NCBI GenBank assembly: GCA_031772625.1
Contig: CM062819.1
Coordinates: forward strand, 1,231,911,070-1,231,975,069
Length of the DNA: 64,000 nucleotides
Source: Pinus tabuliformis
Taxonomy: Eukaryota > Streptophyta > Pinopsida > Pinales > Pinaceae
Direction: 5' to 3'
Position 1 is the stretch's first letter; each line of letters opens with the position of its first letter. A program made the translations under genes and the position numbers. This document shows positions 24,960 to 37,493 of this stretch, one piece after another. The notes under the pieces were generated by a model that was not told where the DNA came from, searched no databases, and worked only from the letters and a program-made list of their open reading frames with translations.

Positions 24960-25600
24960 AGTTGTTGGTTTCCTGCACTTTTTTTTATTGGATATTTTCA
25001 TTCATTTTTGGATCAATTGTTACAGTGTGTTGGCCCATTTTTGTAATCTCTCAAAAAGTGGCCATACTTATGATAAAGATTACACTTGAATGAGAGCTAC
25101 ACATAGTCCAACTATGGGAGATGGCACAACCAATTTAAGTTCAACCGAATGGCTTTAGGTAGACCTTTTTCAAGCTCTAATTCAACACACATTTGAGCAT
25201 AATAATACTAGAATTCCTATGAAATGACTCTGTTTAAGAACCTACCAATATATTTTACTACAACCTAAAATATTAGATTTTATTTGAAGATTATTGATAG
25301 GTGCAAAAGACATATCTACACAAGGATAATCTTGGGGATTTCCTCCTCAGGTTAAATTTGAACATGGTCAGATCAATACAATTCGTAAGGACCTATAATG
25401 CATGGACCACTTTAAAGTGTCATATCTCTACCCTCCTTTAGTTGTAACAATAAGGAAACACAACTCTACTCATAAAGGAATAACTATATTAACCTTCACA
25501 TATAAGGAATCCAATACTATTATATCTAAAGCTTTAGGACTATGTAACTTAACCATTGCCCCATTAACTTCCCAATAAATCTTTATTGGTGAAGAGAATA
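24960..25600 (-). pseudogene. LINE ORF1 remnant (DUF4283 / zf-CCHC_4 type)
   Basis: Conceptual minus-strand reading gives IVLIDLTMFKFNL, then YAQMCVELELEKGLPKAIRL, then LDYV, FKCNLYHKYGHFLRDYKN. This order, a value-arginine-like strand segment, the YA-x-MCVE-x-DL-x-LP pattern and a CCHC knuckle after LDYE, is characteristic of ORF1 of plant L1-type LINEs. The knuckle is at about 25035-25115. Several in-frame stops interrupt it (for example after the FNRVIS-like segment and before LDYV), and no ORF2 endonuclease or RT was recognised nearby, so this is a truncated, old copy. Confidence 0.65.
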
Positions 25601-25916
25601 GCCTTGCATTGAGGAAAGGAGATAGAGTGGTGATTTTTACTTTCAACATTGTAAAGAGCGTCTTCTTAAATCATGAGCAATTTGGTTTAAGGCAATATTT
25701 GTGCTTTGTTTCCTCAACAACAAGAGCTTGGTTCCTCGTGACTTCCCTTTCACACCATGAATTGTTGTCTAGTTATGCCATCATGATGAACTCTTGATTC
25801 TTGAAATTTGGGTAGGTTTAGTGTTCATAATTAAAACCTTGACCATTGATAAATGTAATGTGAATTCTCTTCATTTTCCTTCTAAAAGAGATGGTACACA
25901 TTGTTATGAATGTTAT
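25601..25916. other. Unassigned flank left of element E
   Basis: AT-rich sequence with a 62-codon chance ORF and no recognised domain. It ends GAATGTTAT directly before the LTR of element E. Confidence 0.4.
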
Positions 25917-26807
25917 TGTTGGTGTTCAGATATGAATCATGAAATTCACCCAATTCCACATTAATTGTCAACTTGGGGCTCGAATGGTTATTTCAAGGCT
26001 ATCATGTAAGGTATATGCGTGCCACAAATTCCCTACCCAACATTGAACATTCAATCATAACATAGAAATGTGTAACAACAAGTTATAATTGTATCAACAA
26101 ATAAGAGTAACAATAGGTTAAGAATCATAACAACACACTGAAATCATTATGCAACAAAGAGATAACACAACAAAAGAAAAAGCTACACACACATCTAATC
26201 CAACAACGCCTAGTCAGGAGAGTGGGCCCAACTCCCTGATTAGGGTTGTGGGAAGATCGAGATCTATAAAATACTCAAAGGATAAACAATTGTATTAATC
26301 AAAATATCATTATAGAGGTATGCTGTTACAGCTCAAGAATATCGTATATCTCCTAGCGATGTCTTTCCCAGCCCCGTAATCACTACTTATACATTTCATA
26401 AATCATTTGACAGTTCCTAATATTACGACAACTGTCTGCCTACAAATACATAACGGTTTCTTTAGATACAAAAAAATTCAAAGATAACACTTGTGCTGGT
26501 CGATATATTGATCCATCATTGCAGCTGATATCCAAATATAGCACTGCCAACTCAATAGTCATCATACACTATACACTGAATCATGCCTTTGATCATCATT
26601 CCTCCAAATCTACACAAAAACTTAAGTTAGCAAGTTGCTTTAGGTAGTAATCCCCTATGACTACGCTTCAATGATTAACAATTCACAAATACATGACAAT
26701 AGGTGTACCTTTGCTATTTAGAATGAAAATTGACTAACAAGGGCATGAAATGAGTATAGGAAAGGGATAAAAAGGTGGGTAAAAGTGGGAAAAATTAGTA
26801 AGCAACA
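25917..26807 (-). repeat. 3' LTR of element E
   Basis: Runs from TGTTGGTGTTC to AGCAACA on the plus strand and pairs with 55529-56409. No coding content. Confidence 0.9.
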
Positions 26808-26822
26808 TCTCCCCCCAACTAG
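26808..26822 (-). other. Polypurine tract of element E
   Basis: The minus strand reads CTAGTTGGGGGGAGA directly before the LTR start TGTTGCTTAC. Confidence 0.8.
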
Positions 26823-26849
26823 CCTTTCTACATGTCCTCATGTGGCTCA

Positions 26850-29540
26850 TCACATGCGTAGATCTGTGTTAGAGCCACTTTGGTAATCATGGAGCTATGC
26901 AAGGTCATACTTTGTAGCCATTTCTATTCCAGAAACCTTGTATCTATCTATGTGAAGGACCTCCTTCCACCAATCCTTATGTTCCACGTAAGTTGGTGTG
27001 TACTCTTCAGTTGGAAACCAAACAATGGGAAAATGAAATCTCAGACCCACCCATCGGGTCCCACAGGTTTGAATACATGCGATATATTGTGGTACTCTAT
27101 CCAAAGCTCAAACAAAATTAGGGGCCCTAAAAGGTTCGTGTATTCTTACTCTAGTTGACGACAACACCCATCGTTTCTGACAGCCGGCCTGGGCCTTCTC
27201 CTGACAAGTAAAATTTTTTTGTGTACACATGTCAGTACACCACTTCTGCATTTCCAGCATCTAACCCCTCTTTCCTTCTATTCCCAAGAAGGTACGATAA
27301 TTGTTAAAAATATTCACAGCCTGACAATGCTCTGTCTGAACTACAAATGACCTGTTCACTTGGTTCTCTTTGAACGTGTCGAAGTATTTCTTCCACTTAA
27401 CCTGGTTAAGAATGAAGGAGGTGAAATCTCTGAATTGAATATCCCCCACATATGGCACTGGATTGAATGATTGATCCGTCCCCAAAAAATAATTATGCAT
27501 GTAGAGTTCGCACATCAAGTGTTGGTTCAGAATATTGTGTCCTTTCAGGATCCGCAAAAACTGTATTGGATCTTCGATTTCATGACTTATCTCCTGATGG
27601 ATGCTCTCCAACAGAAGAACATGTATTGTTCATGGAGGAACATAAAATAACTATGAGTAGGAGGTTGGAACACCATTACTTTCTACGCTAGAGCGAACAT
27701 TTCATCTTTGTAAGCCTTAAGTAGCTGCACCTGTTCTTCTACTTTTCTTGTTTCTGCTTGGCTTTATCCATCTAAGTCACATAATCAGTCACTACCCTTG
27801 CAGCTTGTTCTCAAATCCCTCGTACTCCTTCCCAGTGGGCTTCCAAAGAGATAGACCCCCGTTGAAGATGCGATGCGATAACTTTCCATTTCTGAATTTC
27901 AACGGTGAACAAGACTTCCCACGACTCAAACAGATGCGACAATGGTTCGGTCTATACTGCTGCTGAAGTGGTTTTGTCTGCAGGATTCGCAGCAACCTGA
28001 CTTACATTCTTCTTGTGCTTCTTCACCTGTCTCCATAAGCGTAACACCTGCTTCCTTAACTTAATAATCCCCAATTTTAATTGCATATTTCCTTTGAATT
28101 ACGACTGGTACCTTTCTTATATAAGGGCCCTTCTTTTTGGACAATGTTCAATAAATTATTACTTGATAATGACCTCCTCCAATGGTCTTGCAGCTGGTGT
28201 TGGATTTGGCGGGTTGATGTCAAGAAATTCGTCCACCAGTTCCTACTTCACCCTTATTTCCTCTCTCTACTCAACTCGGGTGGCGGCCCCAAAATTTTCC
28301 TCTGCAGGACTTGAAACCTATACATTTTCCCTGAGTGACTCTGGAGCCACTGCAGCCCCCTGTGAAGCAACATTTTCACCACCTTTTTCCTGTGGCTGCT
28401 TTGTTGTCTGGTTATCCTCCTCCATCTGCTCAAAAATCGATTCTGGCCCTTGAGGTTCGATACCAACAACAAGATTTTCTTCCAATGGCTCTGTGCGAAC
28501 AACACCAACCACAGTTTCTTCAACTTTCCATTCGGTCGACACTGGTTCTTGTGTAACAGTGTTAACAACCAGTCCTTCAATTTGTCCAATTTGTCCACTA
28601 GTCGACACTAGTTCTTGTGTGACAGTGTTGACAATGGTGCCCCTAGTTGTCCCTACAAATTTCAATATCGAGGGAGAGATATTTTCTTTCACTGTGCATC
28701 TAAGGGTGCAAAATTTCCTTGCCCCTCTTGGGAGGGAGGGAGAAAGTGGAGAACGAGAGATATCCTCCTTGATTTACATCCTTTTCACACTTTCTGCTTT
28801 AAATCATTCTCCTTCCCCTATATTTTCTTCACTTTCCTTCTCCTTTTCCTATGCCACCTGCTTTTCCGTTTTGGCCACTTGCACAACAATCAATGTTGGT
28901 TCTTATGTAACAACGTTGACCAAGACTTCCACTGGTTTCTCCATCACTTTGGTAGGCGATGCTGGTTCTTGTGTAATAGCACCGCCTGCAATTTCTTCTA
29001 ATGTTGGCAATTCTTCCATAAGCTTAGTGGTCGATGCTGGTTCTTATGTAACAATGTTGATTACACTTCCTTCCACTTCCATTGCTCCTATTTCCAGGTT
29101 GACAGTCGACGTTGGTTCCTATGTAGAAGTGCCATTTGCACCCCCTTCTACCTCCATTTCTTCTTCTTCCAGGTCAACAGTCGATGCTGGTTCTTGTGTA
29201 ACAACATCATCTGCGGTCCCTTTCTCAATTGACGATTCTGCTGCAGCCTACTCTGTCGCCAATGCTTCCACTTGTTTGAAGACAACGCCGGTTCTTGTGT
29301 AACAACGTCGTCTGTGACTTCTTCTTTTGCCACTAATCCCTCTTCCTCTCTTGCTGGCATCATGGCCACAAGTTCCTCTTCTGCCAATTCAGTGAATTAT
29401 GGCCAAGCCACAAAAGTTTATGACAAGGCATGCACCATCAACAATGTGACAAGCCCATGGTTTGTGAGGACCGCCAATGGTTGCCGTGACCATCGAGCAT
29501 ACCGTGCCATTAACTGCAGATTATTCCATAATAAATGTGG
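26850..29540 (-). pseudogene. 3' additional ORF region of element E, distal part
   Basis: On the minus strand this holds an acidic repeat linker (about 28540-29310, recurring VTQEPAS) and then a module matching the second 3' ORF of element B. Shared pieces are CELYMHNYFLG with PYVGDIQFRDFTSFILNQVKW (B has CEFYLHNLVL with PFVGDIQLQAFISFSINQIKW) and, further on, VGLRFHFPIVWFPTEEYTP (B has LGCRFRSPIIWYPAPGYKA). Element B is inserted at its right edge. The module has no function I can name. Fossil. Confidence 0.7.
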
Positions 29541-29542
29541 CA

Positions 29543-29547
29543 TATTT
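29543..29547 (+). repeat. Left target duplication of element B
   Basis: ATATT before the 5' LTR pairs with ATATC after the 3' LTR at 44507-44511, four of five bases identical. Confidence 0.6.
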
Positions 29548-29961
29548 GTTGAGCATTGGAAGAGGTATGTATTTACCATCTATTTCTTTATCTTTTCCTT
29601 TAAATCATAACTTCTTTACATTCTAAGATGGTAATATGTTAAAGGATTATGATAGAATTAAGGAAATTTGTGATTGATGTGAAATGACTAATTATTGTCT
29701 TTTTCTACACAGAAAGTGAAGAAAATGGAAAATCACTATTCAGGAGGAAAAGACAAAGCAAAATCAACTGCTGTCCCTATCCAGACGAGGAGATCAAGAT
29801 CAGAGCGCATGACCCAAGAAAAGGAAGAGGAAATGCGGTATCAACGCAAAAAGGCAAAATGATAACTGAAGATCAAAGATGTAGCAAATCCCTCAAGATC
29901 CTTTGATCCTGAGGGATCGCTGTTTCAAAGCTTATCGGTACTCTTGATACTTCCGCCCGGC

Positions 29962-29976
29962 TATTATAAAAAGGGA
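29962..29976 (+). promoter_or_regulatory. TATA-box candidate in 5' LTR of element B
   Basis: CTATTATAAAAAGGGA is kept in both LTR copies (second at about 43217), followed within 40 bases by conserved sequence where a transcript start would be expected. Inferred only. Confidence 0.45.
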
Positions 29977-30404
29977 TAGCGCTGGTGGCTAAGGGGGATA
30001 TTATTGCTGATTTGTAGAATTTACTGTTGTAATATGAACTTTGATCATTGACTCTCTTTAAAGAGCGATAGCTGTAACTCTGCTTTTATGATTAATATAT
30101 AACTCAGTTGCTGTTCCATTATTTGATCCTGGAGTAACCGCAACAGTGCTTCCCTGGTGGCTAAGGGCCCGACCCTAGTGGATCACTTGCTTCTTGTATC
30201 ATTATTTTCTGATTACAGTTGTGTGTGGTTTGATTTCCTTTGCATTCCTTTAAATTTCCTTTATTTAATAATCTTCTGCTCCTGAACATTTCAATGACTT
30301 GATCTGTTATATCGAATTCATAATTGAAATAACAAGATTATTATTTGCAACTGAAAATGTTATGCTGTTCATTTTGAAATAATATCGCGCTGTCTAATTC
30401 GGAT

Positions 30405-30525
30405 ATTGCTGTTCATTTACAGATTGACATTGCTGTTCAGTTACAGATTGATATTGCCGTTCATCTACATATTGATATTGTTGTTCATCTTCATATTGAT
30501 ATTGCTGTTCATTTAACTACAGTTC
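30405..30525 (+). repeat. 24-bp tandem repeat in LTR of element B
   Basis: About five units of a GATATTGCTGTTCATCTACA-like sequence, repeated in the 3' LTR at about 43660-43765. Confidence 0.85.
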
Positions 30526-31274
30526 ACTTACAATTGCAATTGCTATTCATTTAACTGCTGTTCAATTATAATTGCAATTGCCATTCCTTTATATCTGTGG
30601 TTAATGTCCCGCATGCTAGAATAAGGTTACTGATTCTATAGTCGCTGCATGTTTGCACTTAATTAAGTTTGCTGTTCAATTTTTGTTTTGGTTTGCTGTT
30701 CCTTTCTTAGATTGCTGTTCAATTCCTTTATTAGTTCAGATTGCTGTTCAATTCCTTTGTTAGTTAAAGATTGCTTTCGGTTATGATTGCTGCTCAATTC
30801 ATTCCTGTAGATTAAGCTTTGCTGTTTGATATTTTCAATAGATTAGTTGCTATTCCTTTTCTGCAAATTGCATTTTCATTTCCAACATTTGCTTTGGTGT
30901 GAATAGAAAGATCTACAACTGTAGCGAACATTGACTACTGCTGTCTAAGTTCTCAGATTGGAGGTCTTGTCGATAATTGATTTTCATTTACATCAGTTTA
31001 TGGGGGAAAGAGTTAACGTTACTGCATCCTTGACTGATGATTGCTGTAGTTTCTTGAATGATTTGGTTACAAAGTATTTGAGTTTCTTGCCATTACAATT
31101 AGATTTTGTTTCCAGCATTTATTTACTTTTGTAAGCACTATACTGCAAACATTACTCTTAAACAAGTGACCGCATCAGATTGAGTACACTCTTGAGATAA
31201 AAAATCATACCTGGATTGATAATTAATGTAGGGTAAATAGAGGTTAAAAAGAATCTTTTTATCACTCAACATTT

Positions 31275-31292
31275 TGGTGCTGTTGTAGGGGA
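31275..31292 (+). other. Primer binding site of element B (tRNA-Asp-like)
   Basis: TGGTGCTGTTGTAGGGGA lies three bases after the LTR end and resembles TGGCGCCGTTGCCGGGGA, the complement of the tRNA-Asp 3' end. Confidence 0.7.
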
Positions 31293-32051
31293 GAGTGTAG
31301 CCATTTGTTCCTTTTGAAAAGAGAGTAGTGTAAGTACCTGCTAGGAGAGAGTTGGGTTTTAAAAACGAAAGGTAAGAACTTGTGTATGGAGCATGTAACA
31401 ACCCTGCTCCCCCGCTCGCTTTCCTGCAGATTTGTTGTTATTTTGGGTAGAAATAAGTATTTGATTTGTGTGCATGACTAAGCAGAAAAAGCCTGAAAAG
31501 AATCTTAAACCACTACCCAAGCCTGATAAAGCTAAGGGGCCGGTGACCCTTGGCTGATCGACCTTTATAGACAAAATCCTTAAAAAAGCAGAATCTCAGC
31601 CGTCAGTAGGACCTAGAAAAGCTATTTCTAGACAACCTACCAGTTCCCTTCGGGCCACAGAATCACCATTTGTAGCCTTTTCTGAGGTGCACAGCCAAAC
31701 AGAGGAGCAAGATTTTCAAGAAATTGAGAATTCTAGCCCAAAATTGTTACAAGAAGGGAACCTCAGTAATATTTATGAAGGAGGAGGAGAAACAGGGGAA
31801 ACCGAAGAACCAAGATCTCCTCTTAGAATAGTCCAGCCATTGAGCAGCCGAGATAAGGGAAGTGTCGTCAAAATCATCCAGAACAAAGTTGAAGAACCTG
31901 AAGAGCTAAGATCCCCCAGACATTAGTTCAGCAAGGAACTCTCATCATCCCAGAAAAAGGAAGTGCTGTTAAGGCCATTCCTGCTCCTTCTAACCAGCCT
32001 AGGAATACCCTCCTAGAAATCCCAGAAGGATATTGGCACATATTTGACCAA
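31293..32051 (+). other. Leader of element B, partly coding-like
   Basis: Between primer site and the recognisable gag capsid. About 31687-31926 reads as a Glu/Pro/Ser-rich segment (EEPEELRSP) that may belong to the Gag N-terminus. Confidence 0.5.
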
Positions 32052-33600
32052 ATGGCCCAGAACCAACAAACACCCCAAACCTCCACACTGCAATATCCCA
32101 TTGTAGATACTGCAGCTAATGCACCTATGAAGGCCATTCCTCTTCAACATATTCCTACATTCCATGGCCTAACATTGGAAGATCCAGACGCATTTTTGTT
32201 TGAATTCGATGTACTGTGCAGGGGGTATGACTATACCACTGATCCCCAAAAGCTAAAATTATTCCCCTCTACATTAAAAGGGGCTGCTTTACGATGGTTT
32301 ATGGGGTTAGGTGGAGGTGTCATAAACAACTGGGATTAGATGAAAGAAGCTTTCCTAAAGAAATATCAGGATTATTGTAGGTCTAGAGAGTTAAAGGATG
32401 AAATATTTCAGATGGTAGCTAGACCTAATGAGACACTAGAAGAATATGTTGAACATTTTCAGTATAATCTTCAGAGATCTCCTTATGAAACATTACCCTT
32501 ACCTGACAATGTATTAAAAAGAACATTAATTAAAGGAATGAAGGAACAATGGATTGAAACACTAACTATTATGGGAAAAGACGAAATTTATCAAGAAAAA
32601 TTTGCTGACATTATTGATTTGTGCATCAGGAGTTCACGAGGTAGTACAAGGCTAAAAATAGCGGAACGTGACATGCTCACAAGGGACAGCAAGATCTCTA
32701 ATGGAGGAGTAACCCGCGCAGAAATCGGGAATTTACTGGAGAATTTCAAAACTGATATATTGGGGACTCTAACAACACAACTCGATATTATGCAAGTGAA
32801 ATAGAAACAAGCAGAAGCAGAGCAAAATTTGGCAATATTCTGCCTTAGATGCAGAAAGAAACACAACCACAAAGAGTGCCCACTGGATGCAGTTCAAGTT
32901 TACGCTATTTGCACAAAGGACCACTCCACAGGGAATTTCCCCTCACTCCCGGGTTTGAAAGTAGTGTACAAGGAAGTAGAGGAAGAATCAGAACCAGTGT
33001 ACCTACTCAATCAGTGCCATCAATGACAGCCACGACAACCAGGTATGCCCTCCGATCCATATTCTTCTTTCCAACCTCCGCAATATCATGCTCAACAATA
33101 TAATACAATGTGGCAAAATCAACCACCCTTTTCAAACTGGTCACAACAACCATTTCCTTCATCACCATGGCCAAATCAAACAAGCCAATCTAATTGGCCA
33201 AATTTTCCCTACTCTCCACCATATTGGCAAAACAATGCATATCCAACATAATGGTCCCCTCCCACTTCGCAGAGTCAAGCCTGGCAGAGACTGATGAATC
33301 AACCAGCTGGAACTATCCCACTCCCTCAACCTACACTGCCAGCACCATATACAATACAACAAAACCCCCAGTCCAATTTAAGACTGCAACTCCTAGCCCA
33401 ACCCAACCCGAACCCAAATAACAGACCGGTTCAATCTGTTCAAATAATCGAAACACTAGAACTAGAAACCGATCTAAGGGAGTGCAACGACCTTCAATTA
33501 AGGTCTGGGCATATTATAGAAACTAAGGGAGATAAAAATGCTCAAGTTGAAAATCAGTTATCCGAAGAACAACTGCTACAAGAAGAGGATGTGGTCAGAC
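32052..33600 (+). pseudogene. gag: gag region of element B
   Basis: The capsid part shows IPTFHGLTLEDPDAFLFEFD, LKGAALRWFMGL and ETLEEYVEHFQYNLQRSP, the usual plant retrotransposon Gag order. Paired short-spaced knuckles follow (CLRCRKKHNHKECPL, then AICTKDH) at about 32840-32945, then a tail rich in Pro, Gln, Trp and Asn. The element A and E gag regions have the same plan. Particle formation and RNA binding would be its role. Broken. Confidence 0.85.
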
Positions 33601-33623
33601 AACAAACTCATGACCAATAAACC

Positions 33624-36600
33624 ATGTCTTCTCCCCCATTCCTAGAACGATTAATCATACTGTGCCCTATAGAACATCCTGACTTTGATATTCTGGGAGA
33701 ACTTAGAAATTTGTGTATAAAAATCCCACTCCTCCAAGCTATCCAAGATATCCCAATATATGCAAAAACCATCAAAGAGCTATGTATAAGGAAGCCAAAG
33801 AGGAGAATAACAACTAACGCAACAGTCCAAGTAGTTGGCACCCTATCTGATCTGTTATCAGGAAGAGAAGCACCTGTCAGATATGAAGACCCAGGGAATT
33901 CTATAGTGACAGTGCAAATCAATGGACAAACCTTTTCAATTTCCCTAGTTGATTTAGGGGCTGCAATTAATATTTTAAAAACCACCACCTGTCAAAAACT
34001 GGGTATTACATCAGTGGAACCAACCTCTACATTATTAGAACTGGCTGACCGACCAATAGTTACGCCAAAAGGTAGACTACACGATGTAATGGTATCTGTA
34101 GATTCCTGGGAATATCCTACCGGCTTTCTGATAATCAACCCCAAAAACTGACTCGATGGACACCCGTTAATTTTAGGTAGACCTTGGCTTGCAACTACTG
34201 ATGCTTACATTGGCTGCCGACAAGGCAGTATGACCATAACTAGAGGGAGTAATATCAAGAATCTAGCTCTATACCCTCCAGCCTAGCCAAGTGTAACAAT
34301 AACAAAAACGAACAAACAACCTGTATCATACCTTACAGAAAACATTAGGTCCTCGTTAACCATAGAAGATGCCCTCGATTTTAAAGATCAAACAAAGGAT
34401 GACATTATTAACAACTTCATTAACCAATCTGAATCCAGATCCCATGTACAATGTCACATGATAGAGGTAGCATTTGACAATGAACTAGAAGAAGATCCCC
34501 TCAAAGACACTCATGATCAAACAATACCCACTACCTCTGTTTCAAACAACAAAACTATAGAGATTGAGCCAGGAAAAACCTTGAACATCAACAATAACCT
34601 GACTCCTGAATAAGAAGAAAAGCTGGTCCAACTACTAAGAAAATATAAGGAAGCTTTTGCATGGGATTATTCGGACATGAAGGGAATCGATCCCCAGCTA
34701 TGTACGCACCACATTTATACAGAAAAGGATGTTAGACCCATTCGCCAACCCCAACGGAGACTCAACCCTCACCTGAAAGATATTGTGAAAGCTGAATTAC
34801 AAAAACTTTTGGATGTAAAATTTATTTATCCAATCTTCGATAGCAAGTGGGTCTTTCCACTAGTAGTGGTGCCAAAGAAGAATGGAAAGTGGAGGATTTT
34901 TGTAGATTGCAGAGAATTAAACAAAGCAACCCAGAAAGACCACTTTCCCCTTCCATTCATTGATCAGGTAGTAGACACATTAGCAGAAAAGAAATTATTT
35001 TCTTTCTTGGATGGCTTCAGTGGATACAATCAGATTTAGATTGCCCCTGAAGACCAGGATATTTTTACCTGTCCTTGGGGAACATTTGTTTACAGAGTCC
35101 TACCCTTTGGTCTATGCAATGCCCCTGCCACATTTTAGAGGGTCATCCTCAGCATATTTTCTGATTTAATAAATGAAGGGCTCGAAGTATACATGGATGA
35201 TTTCACACCATACAGAGATGATTTTGAGCCAGCACTAGACACATTGGAAAAGGTGCTGCAACGATGTATTGCCACTAGGCTCTGCTTGAGCCATGAACAG
35301 TGCTATATGATGATGATCGAAGGGCTCATCCTAGGTCATTATATCTCAGCAGCTGGAATACAGGTAGATCGGGCCAAAATTCAAATAATTTTGTTAAACC
35401 TACTCCTACCACACAAACAGAGGTACGCAGTTTTCTTGGATTTTCTGGTTATGATAGGAAATTCATAGAACATTTTTCTCAAATAGCTGCACCTCTATAC
35501 GCACTGACGGGGAATGTTGATTTTGTTTGGACATATAAATGCGACCGTGCTTTTGAGGATCTGAAAATGCTTGTGTCAATAGCCCTAGTGCTCAGAGGCC
35601 CAAATTGGGACCTACCATTTCAAATTTCATCAGATGCTTCAGACACAGCTATTGGAGCAGTCCTTGGGCAGGAAGAAGACAAAAAACCATATGCAATCTA
35701 TTATATTAGCAAGAATTTGTCTCTTGCTGAGCTAAACTATATGGTTACTGAAAAAGAGTTTTTAGCTATAATACATGCTGTAAATAAATTTAGGCATTAT
35801 ATCACTGGATATCATGTTGTTTTATATACAGATCACTCTGCCATAAAATATTTAGCAAACAAACCTATTACAAATGGTAGAGTAACCAGATGGTTGATCT
35901 TATTGCAGGAATTTGACATCACAATAAAAGTTCGACCTGGGAAAGAGAATCCTAAGCTGATTTCCTCTCACGAATGCTGAAGCCAGTGGACGCAACAACA
36001 GTCGAAGATCAATTCCTAGATGAACATTTATTTGCTGTTATTGTCAAGACACCCTGGTATGCTGAGGTTGCAAATTATTTAGCAGTAGGAAAATTACCAA
36101 AGCATCTAGCCCCCAATGAACAAAAACAGATTGTGCAACGTACTACCCGGTTTTCTTGGATTAGGGGCTACCTATTTCATACAGGGGTAGATATGCACAT
36201 CAGAAGATGCGTTCGAGAAGACGAAATATTTGACATTGTGAAAGCTTGTCATGACAGACCGTGTGGCAGACATTTCGCAGATCGAAGAACTGGTCACAAG
36301 GTTTTGCAAATAAGTTATTACTGGCCCACAATCTTTAAAGATGCTAAGAAATTTGTTCAAGCCTGTGACAGTTGCCAAAGAGCAGGACGCCTTGGACAGT
36401 CTGATGAAATTCCTTTAAACCCACAGTTAGTAATCGAACCATTTGAGCGTTGGGCACTTGATTTTGTTGGTCTAATCAACCCATCATCAAATCATAAAAC
36501 ATATATTCTAGTAGCAACAGAATATGTTACCAAATGGGTTGAAGTAGAGGCACTTCCAAGAGCTACAGAGGACTCTGTGATTCATTTCCTGTTTCAATTA

Positions 36601-37390
36601 TTTGTGCGATATGGCCTTCCAAGGGATATAATCACGGAGTGAGGACCACAGTTTGTAGGTAATAAAATCGCTGCAACGTTAAGAAATTATCACGTTCAAC
36701 ACAAAATTACCACTCCATATCACGCACAGGAAAATGGCCAAGTAGAGAGCACGAATAAAGTGATCAAGGCAATATTGACAAAAACCATTGCATCACACAG
36801 GTATGCTTGGGCTTCAAGATTGCTAGAGGCCTTGTGGGCATACCGAACAACGTGGAGAAACACCACCAGTTATTCACCATATCGGCTAGTATTTGGAAAA
36901 GAACCCATCTTTCCAATAGAGTTCGAAATAAAAACGTTAAGAACAACACAGGAGGTTGGTATGAATTTAAATGAGGCCCAGACTAATAGATTACAGCAAA
37001 TTAACGAGCTAGATGAAATTAGGCTCTCGGCTCTTCAACACACTGCATTAATCCAACAATAGAGAGAAAAATGGCACGACACCCTGATCAAAAAGAAAAT
37101 CTTCCACGAAGGAGACTGGGCACTCCTATATGACTCCAGATTTTAGGATTTTCCAACAAAACTTCAAACTTGATGGCTTGGACCGTATGAAATCTAGAAA
37201 GTGCATGATAATGGCACCATTACTTTGACTACTATTGACGGATCTGGACATACCTCTAAAGCAAATGGCCACCGAGTGCGACTGTACCATAAATCGCTTA
37301 CTTAGGAATCCTTCTACCAGCAGCTCCGGGAAGATTCAGATATGCAAATTCTTGCTGAGGAAAATAATTCTTCCTCGGTATTGGTTCATT
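33624..37390 (+). pseudogene. pol: pol region of element B (protease, RT, RNase H, integrase)
   Basis: Parts in order: a protease with VDLGAAINIL and LGRPWLATTDAYIGC; RT with VVPKKNGKWRIFVDCRELNK, LPFIDQVVDTL, FLDGFSGYNQI and YMDDFTPY; RNase H with SSDASDTAIGAVLGQ and TEKEFLAIIHAVNKFRHY; the integrase zinc segment (CHDRPCGRHFADRRTG, CDSCQRAGR) and core with WALDFVGLI, then NGQVESTNKVIK; and a GPYE motif near the end. The Athila-type protease and RT signatures match elements A and E closely. All domains are present but there are many breaks. Confidence 0.9.
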
Positions 37391-37493
37391 AAGTAATTTC
37401 ATTATTCTTAAATTTTGTACATAAATTTTTCTCTTTTGCTTGTATAAATTACTTTCTGTACAGATTTTTGCATTTCTGTATTTTTGCATTTTG

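Larger units (their letters stand above)
29548..31271 (+). repeat. 5' LTR of element B
   Basis: 1724 bases, TGTTGAGC to TCAACA, pairing with 42789-44506. It holds a TATA-like ATTATAAAAAG at about 29964, a block bounded by GTATGT and ACAG (29566-29712), and a 24-base tandem array (30405-30525). Confidence 0.95.

Noticed and set aside
28493-29302. 269-codon plus-strand open frame rich in Ser, Thr and Val
   Set aside because: It is the antisense of the acidic VTQEPAS linker of element E, which is coding on the minus strand.
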